Counted from the first letter of the stretch, positions 1-13,579 are shown. The stretch: 64,000 nt of DNA from Symsagittifera roscoffensis (GCF_963678635.1 NC_087066.1:43299682-43363681); one strand, 5' to 3'. Numbers and translations: made by a program. The notes: a model not told the origin generated them from the sequence alone.

Positions 1-210
1 GGTTGCTATGTTAAGCAATAGAGTGGGTTGTCATTTCCAACTGTAAAGCTCAGACTACCAAGTAACTATGTGAACATATATGTTGAAGATAAATTTTTCA
101 GGTTAATGCGCTAGACAAGAAGACTGTAAAATTTTGAATCTAGACTTAAATAAGTAGATTTTTGTCTTAGGCCAGTAATGAGAAGAGAGCGCCCTTTCCC
201 CGACTGAACC

Positions 211-801
211 TTATACAGTAAAAAAAAATGGCTTTCGACTCGGTCGAAAGACCCATACGCTCAACGATGTAAAATCCCCTAGCTTCTTAGCCCTGCTCGA
301 GGCGACACTCGAAGACGTGAGCTCCCAACATTTCGGCCAAAATGAGAAGGTCGGATCCGAGGGTTCCGCGTTGGAGGATACTGTGACAGGGATCGAACGG
401 CGGGTAAAAAAACGGTTTCTGTTGGGCAAATTGCTACCGTTTCTGTTCCGCGAGCAACTCATGTAGCCTCGTGGATTAGTCAGTAGTCCCCGTAAAAAGG
501 TAATGGATGCAGTCCATAAGGCAATTGGACCCGGGGGAGCGCACTCTAGCGCCAACGCCACGGGATTGCTTTCTATCGTCAGACCCAATCTTTGACAAGT
601 GCGGACTCGTGTCTCCGGCGATAGGTGAATAATCTGCCTGTGGTTAACAAACATCTTGCGGTTTTCAATGGCCGCGCAGTCAATGCAAAGGGCCCGACAG
701 TTTTGACGGTCTTGACTTAGGTGATCTACCTGGTGCCTCGTGCAGACTTTTCGCTCCAGTCGGTGATAGCCTCCTTGATGACTCAAAGCGAAAACATGCA
801 C
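211..801 (-). other. Unassigned ORF of 196 codons
   Basis: Open frame in a stretch that is more GC-rich than its surroundings. The translation has a Cys/His-containing patch (VCTRHQVDHL, then CRALCIDC) and a basic Asn/Arg-rich middle, but I recognise no family. The opposite strand also has long open stretches over 240-450, broken by one stop, so the coding strand is uncertain. A decayed transposon fragment is the likeliest alternative. No splice sites or neighbouring exons support it. Confidence 0.25.
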
Positions 802-3320
802 CTTTTTGATTCACGAGTCAATGTTCCGTTTGTGTAAATTGACCTTCTCGTCTCGGTATAATTTTTGACGTCTAAACGTGAACTAGGAAGCTTTCCTGCA
901 GAAAAAAAAATTCCCGTGGTATTTCATTTAGTTTAGGGGGAGGACCTCTCGACCACGTAGGTTATCCATTTGGCAACCAAACATTTCATTTTTGGGCTAT
1001 TTATTCCCTTTTATTGATTATGATTTAAGGGTGCGAGCTAATGAAAAGTACATAGCTTGGTATTAACTAACCAGTTTGATTAGTAGAAAAGTACAAAAAC
1101 TGTCGAGTCCAATTTGAGCTGGACTCCGAAAAAACTTTTTTCCCTCTGCCGAAAATTATAAGTCAGAACGGATATAGCCAATATTTCTTTGGAAAAAAGG
1201 TACGGTAACTTCAAGAAACTCATAGGACTGTAATTAGAGATAATTGACATCGGGCATGCAAAGTCCAAAACCGTTACACCCCCTGCCCCAAGTGATAACG
1301 GTTATCGGAAGTGCAAGTAGCCCTGTTAGAACTCGGTAATTACCAGTTGAAATACGATCGGAATATAGCATGTGATAGAACTATTTGAGGAAACTCTTAG
1401 TTTGGAATCGCAGACTCCATGAACCCCTATTTCCGGTGTTGTGTCCTAAGCAAATAGTCTCCAACACGACTTCCGGAAGTCGTCTCTAGGGCCCTATTGA
1501 ACGCAGGGAGCCAAATTTGTTATAAAGTAGAAAGTGACAAAGGACATCATGTGTTAAAGTTTGAGCTTGATCCGGCGGCTGAAACCGAAATTTTTAGCAC
1601 TTGGGTAAACAACCTTAAACCGGAAATGGTGATTTTACTGAGCATGATAAAACATTGAGCTGAACATGATAATGTTCTGGCAGCAAAAAACAGTATACAT
1701 CAATGCCGAAAAATACTTCATTTCAGTAAAACCACTCCGGTGGCTCCTTCCGATGTTGATAAACTTTCCTCGGGAAAAGTAATGAGGGACCATAGAAATG
1801 CGAGAGAAGATTGTAATAAGGATCAAACTTGGTAGGTAGGATTTCCTTGGGATTCTGAATCCAAATTTGGGAGGTTGATCCCAGCTGACCCCGGGGTAAG
1901 GTAACCTTTTAATGACCTTTGGGTGTTCAGGACAAAAATTGCCTACGAAAACCTCGGGACTAACAACGGAAAGTGGCGTGCTTCCTAGCCCCAACCCTTT
2001 GGAAATGAGAATCGATCACCTGATTTGTTATTGAAAGGGAGCTTTACTTATTGAACACTGAAGCAGAAGCTGAAAGAATTGTAGTTCTTACTTTGTAACA
2101 ATGAAGTAGTAGAATGAATTACAGCTGAATTGGCAAACATTGGATTCAGCTTAGCTTGGCGAAAAACTTAATAGTAGAAGCTCAAACAGATTAACGAAAA
2201 GTAGTCCCAGAGAACACTGGAGGTATTAGTACTATAGCATTGGGAAGTATAAAACAAGTATAGCTTAAACAACATAGACGGACGGGATATTTACTTGTCT
2301 TCCAAGAGTTGGCTTTTTGGAAAAATTTGACCTCTAATAGGCGAAAAACGTTCCTCTGATAGATCGAAGGTCGCTGAAGGAAAAAAAGATAGAGAGAAAT
2401 TTCAGATGCTTGGAATGAGCACGCTACCCATGAAACGAGTCTTCCCTATCCCTGGGAGGTGGGAACGTTATTAGGATTTTTAAATTAAAACATTGGATGT
2501 CTTGTTGATGAGACATAATTTCTTTTAGAGGTTAAATTGGTTTCATAATTGCACAAGTTAGTTAGAGATATTTATAATGAAGTTGGAAAAAAGCACTAAT
2601 TTCGGCAGAAAAAATCTGGTAGAGACCTTGCGAAAGGGGTACCAAAGTAAATATCAGGATATTTAGGCACAATCATAGCTGTAACTATATTTGAAACTCA
2701 AATAAACAAATATCGAGAGAAAATTACGGGTAACATATTCTTAGGTAGAACAAAAATTAGCTACTAGTGACAGTAGTTGGGTTATCATGGTTAAGTAGAT
2801 AAAAAAAGCTATAAAAGAGAATAGGTATTTCTCAACAGAGCTGAGAACAGTGATTTGTGTAATTAGAGAAATCAATTAAAGAAGCTCAAAAGAACAGTGA
2901 TTCGTAGAGACACTATTAACTTTAGCAGGTCTAATTGAGTATGTGTGCAATTACTGTTTGTAATTCGCTAATTAGGATTCTTTTGAGAGAGAGAGAAAGA
3001 GAAAACCGTTTAGTTGAGTTAGTTGAAAATTAAATTGCAATTAGGCAGTTGTGTTGATTGATCGCGAACCCTTTCCTTTTGATTAGATTATTAGGTTGTC
3101 TACAGCCTTCGATATTTGGACTTATTTTCTCTGAATTTAATTATTATTCGAAATTCTTGTGACCGAGCGGGAGAGGCAGCCCTGAGAGCCGTTCAAAAGT
3201 GGACAAGAAAGAAAAAAATGTAAAGAATAGTTGCCACCACCTTTCGGAACCGTGGATAGTAGTGAATCTCGGTCGCCCCGCTAAATTTATAACCCAAGGG
3301 ACCACTTCGCGGTGTCAATA
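802..3320. other. Intergenic, no gene seen
   Basis: About 2.5 kb of unique-looking, AT-rich sequence. Short ORFs lack codon bias or splice context. A short GA-rich run lies near 2985-3003. The repeat families that dominate the rest of the window were not recognised here. Confidence 0.5.
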
Positions 3321-3330
3321 AGACACACAC

Positions 3331-3365
<35 letters not shown>

Positions 3366-3381
3366 GATTGAGAGCGAGAGA

Positions 3382-3415
<34 letters not shown>
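3321..3415. repeat. CA/CG and GA microsatellite
   Basis: (AC)n at 3321-3338, alternating GC at 3339-3346, (AC)n again to about 3365, then (AG)n from about 3389. The purine-pyrimidine alternation could favour Z-DNA. It lies downstream of netrin. Confidence 0.95.
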
Positions 3416-4010
3416 ACGAAAGATCGAACCAAGAGAAGCGATCCCCTAAATCTACAACTATTAAAAAACAGGTCTTAGTTAAATTTTGTTGACAGAAGGT
3501 GATTTTGTGTTTTTGGGGCTTCCGTGAAATCAAGTTTTGACAAAAATGTCAGCGCTTATGGAGCGGCGACAAGGTTCATATTTCACTCGAGTCTAAATAA
3601 CCAACAGTGAGTCTAATGGTTGAAAACGTTTAATACACAATCTGATTCCTCTGATAGAATACAATTTTACACAATTTAGAAAAATTAATCCATCCAAATC
3701 AAAGTAAAGTGTGCATCTGAACACTTCGCAGACCAAGTTATTACTTATTAATAGTATTCATAGATAATATTTTCTATTTCACAAGTAACATAAACTATCA
3801 TTCAATCGGTTTAGAACTAAGATTAATGGCGTCTGTTAAAACAATGCAAAAATAGGTACTTCTAATTACATTCATTTTTAAAATTCATCTCACGTCATCT
3901 GGAGAATGAAAAATCAAAACTAGCGGGATTCGCTTCAAGGACTGTTGTTATCGAGACCAAGATTCTCCAGATGATTTGGCAAAATAGAAAAGTGTATTGC
4001 GCTTAGTTTA

Positions 4011-7000
4011 TTATGGCGATGAGTACTCGTAAGCTCTGCATTTTCCGAGGTTCTGTTTAGAGTGCAGATTTTTGAGTTTCTTCAGTCGCATTTTGTTGAG
4101 GGGAAGGACAGTGTCGTAATTTTTAACGTGGAAAGTGTTCTGTGCGTAGTATGAGTCACTGGTATCAATCAACAACGCATAATCTCTCCCTATCTCCATG
4201 TCTCCACACTGACACGAAATCATGATCTGCTCTATGAATACAGTGAGGGGCTTGTTGGGGTTGTAGACGAAGTCAGGGGGGTGTCGGAACAGCCATTCGT
4301 GGGGCACTTCGATGTTGAACTGGAACCAGGTGTTGATCTGACGACGCTCAATGAGGCGACCGGCGAAAACTGAAACCAGAATTTTTCAACTTAACTGACA
4401 CGCAGTATATTCCATATAATAGCTCACTAAACAAAAACTAGCTTTGAAGCCTAGTGCTCAAACATATGTCTTTTCATTCCATCAGATTTTTGACTTCAAA
4501 GCCTTTCCGAAGATTTGTGGAATTCGGTGCAAAATTTACGAAGTCTAGGGTATTTATTTTAGATCAATTCGCTTCGCTTGCGAAGTACCCGAGCTCAGCG
4601 TGACAATGTGGCGTGTGAAATTTTTTTGACTTTGGTAGTTTTTTCTTCAAATCCCGACTTTTTTAGACCAGCAATTTACATTTTTGGGCTATTTTATACC
4701 ACCCTGTTTTATATCACTCTTTTTGAAAACTCTGCAGGCCAAAAAGTTTTTAAGAAAAGCATTTATGATTTTTTTTTTTTTTTGGTTAGACGGTCAAAAT
4801 TAGGTTTTTTCAAAAAATTAGACCTCATGTATGTGCTCTTGGGGGTGGGGGTGTCATCCCTTTTGTCGTAGCACTCCTACGAGGCGGATGACATTAGGAA
4901 CCCTCCGACCGCAAAACCCTATCTTTAGTTAACAATGGCATTTTCGTCTTCAGAAAATGTTGGCGTTAAAAGGAAAAACTTCAAGTGAGACTCTGCAACT
5001 GAATAGGATCAAAGAACTTGAGTTAATTGAGATTGAAGGACGCGACGAAGTTGAACTTGAACTAGGGTCACTTACTGTATGACTGTGTGCAATATCTGGT
5101 CTTGGACAGTTTCCGGTCGTCGCTCTTGCATACCCGCGGGTGACAGAGGAGAGAGGGATCGAACACGGGGGAACTCACAGAGGCCGCTACACATAGAAAC
5201 AAAACATACAAACTCAGCATTAAAAACAAAAGACAAAATCAGTTGATTGTCAAGAATGTTCCATTAATAATCAAGGCTCTTTTACACTTGTCCAGACCCT
5301 CACAAAATTGTCTAAGAACAAAAGACAAAATCAGTTGATTATCAAGAATGCTCCATTAATAATCAGGGCTCTTTTCCAGTTTTCCGACCCCTCGAAAATA
5401 TTGTCTAGAAATTAAATTTGCCCTAGCAGTTGACAGATTAGAAGTGGTGCAAAAATATGTTCACTTATGTATGCTGGCAGGTTTTTTTGGAAAAGAGCCA
5501 TAATCAGATCAGTGAAGCGTTGTTTTTATAGTGTATCGAGGAGTTTTGCAAGGGCAAGTATTAAAATCGCAAATGTTTGTCTTGTTTGCCATGATTTCTT
5601 TTTTTTGGGGGGGGGGGGGGGGGGGACAGAAAAAGTAAGACTGTTTGTTTAAGGCTTTATTGCTTACGTATGCAGGGTGCGAACGGACTGGATCCCTGGA
5701 CGTATCCCTCTGCGCACTTGTGACATGTCCTTCCCACCACGTGGTCCTTGCACTGACATTGACCCGTCTTCTGGTTGCACACTCTGTTCTTACTCCCACT
5801 TGTGTTGCAGTCACAAGCCACACATCTAAAGTTATAACTTATTATTAAAATGGTTATTGTCTTAAGTACAGAGTTTTACTATCATTTTTTTTTAATTTTC
5901 AAATTTTTCGTCATTTTCGTTTTAAGTTAAAAAATTATTTTGTTTATCCAGTCAATTTCGCCAATCCTGATTTTTTAAGGTGATTTTGGCGCCAGTTTCC
6001 ATTTACCTCTAAAATTTTCTCATGCCGGATGTTTTTGGAATATGTTCGCAAAAAATTTTGCGCCGCCAAAACTTTTGAAGAAAAGTCTTTCAATGAGGAG
6101 CGAATGTACAATTTTCTCAAAGAGGGCTTTTAAAAATGATTTTTTTTAAGTCGACGAAATTGATTTTCCGAGCTCTCTGAAATCACTATTAAGATATATT
6201 TTGACAAAATTTTCTGTACTGCAGCCCAAATTTAGAAAAACAAGAACAGACCGATTATAGGCAATTTTTCAAGGTTTTGACCAAAAAATCATGTTTTTTG
6301 GCACGCTCCATCCGCAAAATTTTTATAGATTGGTACCAAACACGCCTTTAAAATGATTTTACATGAATTTACTTGAATTTACATGAACAGACATAACAGA
6401 CTAGTGAAATTATATGAGAACACAAGTGAAATTACATCAGAAATCATGTGAATCTTGATGAAATCTCAATTTCTGACATGTGTTTACACATGAGCTGACA
6501 TATGAATTCACATGAAAAAAAAACATGTAAATTAGACAAAGAATTTGGTGGGGATTCAAAAAAAATTACGTAGAAAAACATGTGACTTTACATGTTTGGA
6601 CAGGGGCGGATCTAGGATTTTCTCGAGGGGGGGGCGGATTTTCAAAAAATTTTCGAAAATTTTGACCTTTTTTTTTTTTTTTAGGTCGATCAGATTGATT
6701 TTCCGAGCTCTCCCAAAGCAATAAAAAGACCCTGTTTTGGCCAAATTTTAAATTTTCTACGCCGGAGGCAATTTTTTGGGTCAAAAAAGCCGTTTTTGGG
6801 CACTTTTTGGAAAATTTTGACAAAAAAATCGCGTTTTTTTTTTGGCGCGCGCTCCCCCTCAAAATAAGTATATATTGGCGCCAAAGGCGCCTTTAGAAAA
6901 ATTTTAGGGTCGGTCGGCCAAAAATGGATTTCTTAAAAAGTACCAAAGGTTTGGACATGTGAATCAAATATGACACGCAATTTCTCCCGAGGTTTTAATC

Positions 7001-10000
7001 ACATGTGACGAATATGTGAAATTATGTAATTTTTTTCTTAAAATTACTTGTTCATTTTTTAGAGTGCGGTGAGAGGGTCGAACCCCTGTATACGCCGAAT
7101 CCTGTTCAATTTTCTTAAAACCGCCCTTGTTCATGCCCAACATATTACTGCGAGCACGAATGCTAAGCTTGATAAATAAAGATTACATGCACCTGTCTTT
7201 GGAGTCGATAGCCACATGTGGATTGATGTAGTACTCATCTCTGCACACTTCACAATGGTTGCCGGCAGTGTTGTGCTTACACTTTCTACACACTCCCCCA
7301 CTCACAAATCTACTCTCTATGTACTCCTTCATGTTGAAGCGACACTGCCTCGCATGCAGATTGCACTCACACACTATACAACAAAAAACAACAAGGTCAA
7401 CGTCAAGGTAAAATTCGAATACAGGCTTTTAACCCCCAAGCTTGTTATCATTTTTTACTTCTTCAAAACCTTTGTTACATATTTAAGCTCTGATGAAAGT
7501 TTGCATGATTTGCATGACGACTCACTTCATTTTTTTAGTTTAACTTTTCGACAAAAAAAAATCCGATTCTGTACGGAGTTTTTGAGCCGAGGTATTGAAA
7601 AAGGTAGTTAACATTTCAGTATTTTTAATCTGCATTTTTTCCGTGAGTGATATCAGATAAGTCAAACAGAGGTGAAAAAATGAACAGTCATATTGACTCA
7701 AAATGTCAAAGATAACACTCAGTATGAATTTTGAAAGCTTCAAGCACAAAACAAAGTATGTTCATGCCTACCATCAATAACTTCAAGGCTCCTTGGAAAA
7801 TAACAATAAATCAACAGTTTGAAAAAGTTGTTGGCGAATTTAAAAATTACATTCGGATTTTACTCTCTAAAATGTCTAGTTTCAACAAATAAAAAAACTT
7901 GGGATAGTTTTCAAAAATTTTATTAAATTCTTTACACCAACCAAACGAAATCGCTTGAGCTATCCCACCTCGACGAAAGTATCCGCCCACATCCTAGCTT
8001 AAACGTAATAACCAATTTTAACGGATTATTATGTTAATTTTCAACGATTATAATTGAGTATAACTATCAAAGTTAGGTTTTTGAAAGATTTATAATCAAT
8101 TACAATCGTGAAGTTTTCCAAGAGATTATTATCTCTTTTTTCGATTATAATTGATTATACTTCATGCAAAAAATTCTTTATATCAATTTTATTTGATCAA
8201 AATTGATCATAAATGATTATAATCACCTAACTTGGCAAAAAATTTTGTCACAGCTAAAATATTTTTCAATTTTGTTTTATCGATTATAATTTTTTGTCAA
8301 TAAAGAAATCTCGAGATGTGAAAAATGCGGTCACACTTTGGTTCATTTGAACACAAAGTTTTACCACGATACAAAAATTTTCATAGAGATGCCTTCATGT
8401 TAGTTGAAAAATTCCAATGGTAGGTGAAAAATAACTCTCTCAAATAAATCATGAAACTAAAGCAATTTTATTATGGGGTCAAACTGTGCACTTGATAGGC
8501 GCACAAGCTTGTGTCTGTTTGTTCCTGGATTCAAGAGTCAAGTCTTTAAACACGCTAAAATTTTGTCGGAATGATCAAAGAAAAAGAATTAGCAAAAGAA
8601 GAAGAAAGGGAGCACCTTTTCTCTGAATCCTCTTTGGCTTCGTAATGGTGCTTATATTGTGCTGATTAGAAAAACCTATAACGTGCATCATGAAAAAATT
8701 CTAATCGAGAAGAGATGAAAAATTAAAAACGTTACAAATTTGAATTGATTTGAAAACTTTCAAAATAAATTTTTCATTTTGCGCATGAACCAATGTCTAA
8801 AAAACAAGGAAAAAATAAGCAATGCAGATACAAGATCGAAAATAAAATGTGTAAGCAGATTGGGTTAAAATTGATTCAAATTGTTTATAATGAAATTTTT
8901 GCAAAAACATATGAATTAGAAACTGAGATGAAAATAAACAATTATATTCGATTTTAATTTATTATAAATGTATCGAAAAACAGATAGAATAAAGAATGAT
9001 TAAAATCAATTAAATTATATTATCATTGACTGAAATTTAATTACAAAAAGAGAGATTTTTTCCTTCTTAGTTATACTGGTACTAAAGTCATAATACTATC
9101 GATTACATACGCTTAAAACTGGTTGCGGGCGTTTTTGGTTTTATTTAATTGAAATTTTTTTGAGTCTGAAAATACCAGTAATCATTGTATGTCCTAATAT
9201 TTCATCGTCGACAACAACTAAAAAGCAATAGCCAAGCTTATGAAAATTTCCACTCTGCTCAACTGAAATATTTTGCCCGCACTGGCGTTTCATGGATAAA
9301 AACCAATTATGTTAGACTTTTAGGATCAATATCCACAAAAAGAATAAATAATCAATTAGAATAATCAAAACTGGAATAAATTTTTATTTCTCCTCAAATC
9401 AATAAAACTAATATTAATCGATTTTAATGGATTATGATATTTTATTTACGTTGTCTATAATTTTCAAACAGAGTGTAGCGGTTCGACAAACTAACAGTTG
9501 CTTTTGGTTTAACAAAGTTTTTATTAGAAAGTTGCAAAAATGAAGCATAAATTAGCCGCTTCACTATTTTGTTCATATTTTTCTAATACATTTTTTGCTT
9601 TCTCATTTTTTTTTTATTTTTGGTTACACACTCCCTTATCCAATTTACTTGCCTCCTTGTCCCTCATTTTATCTTTGGCCTCTTTTTAGACAAAATGTGG
9701 GAAAATCAACTTCATTTTATTTTCAGAATCAAAATTTTTAGCCAATCTCACTTTTTTAAACTACAATCGCCCTTAAAATAACTACTTAAAATAACTTTTC
9801 ATTCAATTTAAAAAAAAAATTCAAGCTTTTTCCTACGTTTGGTTAGTTCAAAAAAAAAAAACAGCTCAATTATTCGGCGAAAATTCCAATATATTTTGGG
9901 AGGTTTTTCCGGAAAGGCCCTGTTTGTGTTCTATTGTGCAAACATCTTTGATGTTATTACATAACAGTTACGATGACCCCGTTAGTTAAGAAACCATTTA

Positions 10001-13000
10001 ATCGATATTAAACAATTAAGTAATTCTGAAAGCATAGCTAAAAATGCTGTGACACCATAAGTTATTAAAAAAGAAGACGATTAGTCTCTAAATGGAAGAC
10101 AAAAACAAAATAGAGTTTATCATGGTACATTTACAATGTAACGGTTAGGCCCAGATATAAGCTTGGAACAAATTCTTGCCCAAATACAAAATTATTGGAG
10201 AACTTCTAATAAAAAGAACGGCAGTTAAAATTTGAAATTGAACAAAAATGAATGTTTGCTAAACACAAGGCAAAACATTTTCCGACCAGTTCTCGTTTGT
10301 GTTTTTTGGCTCGCAGAAACTTTTTTATTTTTTTTATAAAGATTGATTGAATCAAGACTGAAAGGATCAAATATCAGCCAAACTCATCTGAAATTTTTGA
10401 GTTGTCTGATTAAGCATGAAAAAAAACATACCTGGAACACTTCCGAGCCGGAATAACAGGCATATTTGGTGACTGGAAAAGTAACAAGGAAGGTTTTCGC
10501 GGCGTTTATATTATCAAAAAAATGAAGCAACGAACTTTTTTTTCAAAAACTATATACTTTTTTATGCTTTCTAAATAACTGAAGGTTTTGATTGGAACAT
10601 TTGAAGCGTCAAAACTAGCGAATTAAACAAAACCATAAAAGAAAAACAATTGGAGCTGCAAATCATCTTAGTAAGACTTGATTTTCTGTGTCAAACGACA
10701 CCACCGAACTCAAAGTTGATAATTTCAAAGTATATCGCTGCGCTGTCTTAATACGAAATTCAGAAAATCTTGATTTAAGATCCTACTAAACGATTTTAAG
10801 CTGTTATCTTCTGACCAACGTAAGTGTTTCATCCAAAAACGTAGATACCTTTACGCTTAATTAAGGGCGGATCTACGATTTCTCAAAATGGGTTTCAAAA
10901 AATTTGGAAAAATTGTCGACTTATCTTTAGATCGACCAATGAGATTTTTTGAGTTCTCTCAAATCATTATAAAGACCCTATTTTGACCAAAACTTCTGTA
11001 CCGCAGTGAAAGTTTTGGTTTAAAAAAACAGGACAAAAAAGGCTTTTTGGACAAACACTTTTTGAAAAGTTTTTTTTTTCCAAAAAATTGCGTTTTTTGG
11101 CTCTCTCTATGCATCCCTTTTTATAGGGTCGTCGGCCAAAACTTGATGCCTTAAAATGGTACCAACATAGCACCAAACCATATACCGATTACAATAGGTG
11201 AGTGGAATTTTTAATTAGATCAAAAAATTAATCATCAATACTGACTGCGGCACTCGTTGGCGTTGTCCAGCTGTGCTCTTTTCCAGGGTCTGTCTTTGAA
11301 GAAGGGCGCACATCTGTCACAGTCGGGACCACTGGTATGGTGTTCGCACGCACACACATATTCGCCCTCCTCATTCAACTGACACCTAGAATGATGAAAA
11401 AGGGAAAGTCTCGTCAAGTCTTTTTTAATTCACCTCCGTTTTTTAAAAACTACAGAAATATAGTGTTTCATTTTTCTTTTTTCCAAGGGATATCAACGAT
11501 TTGAAGTCCCCAATACGGGAAAAATACCTTAATATAAACTTTTTCTAGTCGGCAGCTGTTCACGTGAACAGAACTTTGGCAAGTCTTCTACCTTCTTACA
11601 GTACGTATTGGCGGAATCTCACTCCAAAAAATTCTGGTCAGCCAATCAGAATTCAGTATTCAAAATTTCGATAAAAAAGCGTGAAAATCTTTCAGTTTTG
11701 GATAGTTGTTAGGGGAGGCTGATTGTTGGAAAATTATTCAGTTTTTTGCGAATTCGATACTTTTGTCACAGGAAATCCCCCCCCCCCCTAAGTTTTTTGC
11801 CATATGGGCTGTATCCCCCAATATCCCCCTCCCCCTTTTACCTGCCAGCGTGTCCGTTGCACTTGCACACTCCCCCAATCTCCAGGTCCTGTATGGCATA
11901 CACGTGTGCCCTGTCGTCCCCCTCCCCCAGTCCACTGTACTTCTGGCCCACTCTCTCATCCATGCCCCCCAGCATCAGCCGGATGTCAGTGGCGGCCATG
12001 AAGTCCTGAATCAGAGCAACACGGTTTGGTTAATTGTGGTTTGTGCAAATCGTAGAGGAGTTATCAGTAGGCCTTATAGAGAGATGCAAAAAGTTGGAAC
12101 AGACAAAGTTGATTAAAAATTGAGAAAATGATTTAGTTCAGAAAACGTTTGAATGCGAAAGCTAACTTTTCAGACAGAAAATATGACTCAAGGTCATCTA
12201 AATCTTCAATTTGCATACAAAAATTGCTCAAAATTCGCAGATTGCTCTTTTAAATTATTTCTGTCTGCTCCAACGTTTTGATACTAGATATAACAGCCAT
12301 GTCTAAGGCTAGTCCATATGTCAACGAGTTAACCCACAAAGGCTTGTCCAGCGTTATTGAGGGATTTGCTAACAATAACTCAAAAATACACTAGATTGTC
12401 TCGGTAGTTATTTTGTCGAACCAAGCTCTTTTTTGCGACTCAAGGCCGTTTTTTTGCGCCCAGAATTTTAATTGGTACCACTATTGCTGCCAAAATTGGT
12501 CAGACTATGGTAGAAATGAAGCTAAAGGTCGAGCTAGAGCCCGTTCTCAAGCACCATTATTGTCATGGCAAGGAATCGAACACTCGATCTATCGTTCGGA
12601 AAAAGAACGCCTTGCCACAAGGCGAAGTTCCTCTTCACTTGTTTAAAATGACGGTCTGTGTCGGAACATCTAGCGCGAGGTCACTTCTATTCCGAACCTG
12701 CAATCTTGTAAGTTTTTTGTGGAATCGAGTGAGATCTAGCTATATAGCAAATCTTTCTTTGCCAACTAAGAATAAACCATTAAAGTATTAATATAAAATT
12801 AAATGGGTCTGCGACATTAGTCATAGTATATAAATATAGTATATAAATAAAATCTCAAAAATAGGATTTCCAACAGAATTTAGAGGAGTTATTGTCGTGT
12901 CCATCGATAAGTATATTGCATCAAAGTATATTGCATCAAGTCTGACCCAATTTTTCGGGCCCGTCAATTTAACTTCTTGATGTTTCAACGGGATTCTATT

Positions 13001-13298
13001 TCAAATGATGTTTTTTCTCATGTATTACAATCCGGTAAATTGTCATGATGGAAAATGGCATGGATTTGCCGATTTGATGAAAATTTCTTCTATTCTTGAT
13101 TTTTTGCCGGCGGGACTCATAAGCCGAACTGTTTCCTGTTTATTCTTATGTCCCCTGCTGAATCAAATTCATTTATGGCAGGGAATTGATCATTTGTTTG
13201 GGCTAGCTTACTGGTTCCAAATTAGGCGGAGGTGTTGAAATGGACAGGCTTCTGGCGGCCACGATTTGTCTGCGGATCACCTGGCCGGGATTACAGTT
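4011..13298 (-). CDS. NTN1: Netrin (netrin-1/UNC-6 class), 5' incomplete
   Basis: Secreted laminin-related guidance cue that acts through DCC/UNC5-type receptors (family knowledge). Exons read on the minus strand: 13298-13212 (tentative), 12005-11842, 11385-11246, 7373-7193, 5825-5668, 5186-5076, 4369-4011. Phases agree throughout and give 399 residues plus stop. The 12005 exon ends the laminin-N domain (ATDIR, then GGVCKCNGHAG). The next three are LE repeats: LE1 contains CDRCAPFFKDRPWKRA, LE2 contains CNLHARQCRFN and HNTAGNHC, LE3 contains CNQKTGQCQCKD and SPFAPCI. The last two form the C-terminal NTR domain, from RYCTQSY to GKCRAY. These match netrin rather than laminin, whose chains lack this NTR module. 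Vertebrate netrin-1 is about 600 residues, so roughly 200 N-terminal residues, including the signal peptide, are missing. They may lie in the gap at 14692-14891 or in short unrecognised exons. AATAAA on the minus strand (4012-4007) overlaps the stop codon. Confidence 0.93.
5225..5408. repeat. 92-bp tandem duplication in a netrin intron
   Basis: Two head-to-tail copies with a period of 92 bp, each beginning AACAAAAGACAAAATCAGTT (5225 and 5317). They differ at several bases, mainly in the second half, so the duplication is not recent. They lie in the intron between LE3 and the NTR exons. Confidence 0.9.
5607..5625. repeat. Poly-G tract
   Basis: Nineteen consecutive G on the plus strand, preceded by a T run, close to the donor of the LE3 exon. 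It is prone to quadruplex formation and to sequencing-length error. Confidence 0.9.
6601..6947 (+). mobile_element. hAT-like MITE, family A (netrin intron copy)
   Basis: Starts CAGGGGCGGATCTAGGATTT and carries the family body: GACCCTGTTTTGG, GGCACTTTTTGGAAAATTTT, GGCGCGCGCTCCCCCTCAA, TATATTGGCGCCAAAGGCGC. The 3' end is truncated at TACCAAAG. TGTTTGGA precedes it and GGTTTGGA follows, a 7-of-8 candidate target duplication. Further 3'-end-like sequence (GGTCGAACCCCTG) lies near 7077-7090. Confidence 0.75.
8000..9480. repeat. AT-rich region with repeated TTATAATYRATTATAATCG-like motifs
   Basis: Part of the 3.9-kb netrin intron between LE1 and LE2. Short, partly palindromic words such as GATTATAATTGATTATA recur on both strands around 8040-8290 and 8890-9430. 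No coding signal. It looks like degenerate simple sequence. Confidence 0.5.
10863..11180 (+). mobile_element. hAT-like MITE, family A, degraded copy
   Basis: Begins AGGGCGGATCTACGATTT and continues with AGACCCTATTTTGACCAAAA, a run resembling GGCACTTTTTGG, and GGTCGTCGGCCAAAACTTGATGCC. The ends are eroded. It lies in the netrin intron just before the LE1 exon. Confidence 0.6.
13212..13298 (-). CDS. NTN1: Tentative netrin laminin-N exon
   Basis: A phase-0 open segment of 29 codons in an island more GC-rich than its surroundings. It begins after an AG preceded by pyrimidine-rich sequence and ends at CCA|GTAAGC, a good donor. It encodes NCNPGQVIRRQIVAARS and then a Ser/Pro-rich end. The next exon (12005) also starts in phase 0, so they join cleanly. 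Position and a loose resemblance to the segment before ATDIR in netrin laminin-N domains support it. The sequence is divergent, so it could instead be non-coding. Confidence 0.45.
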
Positions 13299-13523
13299 CT
13301 GACCCAGTTTAGACACAAAGACGGGGCGCAATAAAAACAGAGTCTCTCTTTCTACCCTTCTACCTATTTGTCTCTTCCGGGAGAAGCTTGAGAGAGGGGG
13401 AAGGGGAAAGAATTGAAATAGAAGTGTGAAGTGAGGGGATATAATAGCGCGGCTATTATTTTGATCCCTTTGGAACTTTCAGCGGGTGGGGATTAAGTGG
13501 GGAGTTGGATATTGATTGGATGG

Positions 13524-13579
13524 GATCAAGTGTCGCCGTGCTCCTGCTGGCAGCAACACCTGTGGATCCACACTTGATC
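13524..13579. other. Hairpin in a GC-rich island
   Basis: GATCAAGTGT (13524-13533) and ACACTTGATC (13570-13579) form a perfect 10-bp stem around a 36-base loop that includes CTGCTGGCAGCA. It lies in a region (about 13200-13680) of higher GC and purine-rich blocks next to the tentative netrin exon. Function unknown. Confidence 0.5.

Noticed and set aside
3193-3533. Ser/Leu- and Cys/Val-repeat ORFs
   Set aside because: Translation of the CA/CG and GA microsatellite.
4578-4871. 97-codon plus-strand ORF with hydrophobic residues
   Set aside because: T-rich, low-complexity sequence in a netrin intron, with no splice or family support.
6556-6884. Three overlapping minus-strand ORFs with similar counterparts near 27215-27516 and 31865-32216
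   Set aside because: They recur because they lie in family A MITEs. The frames are not conserved between copies.
11706-12116. Plus-strand ORFs overlapping 11842-12005
   Set aside because: Shadows of the netrin laminin-N exon on the opposite strand.
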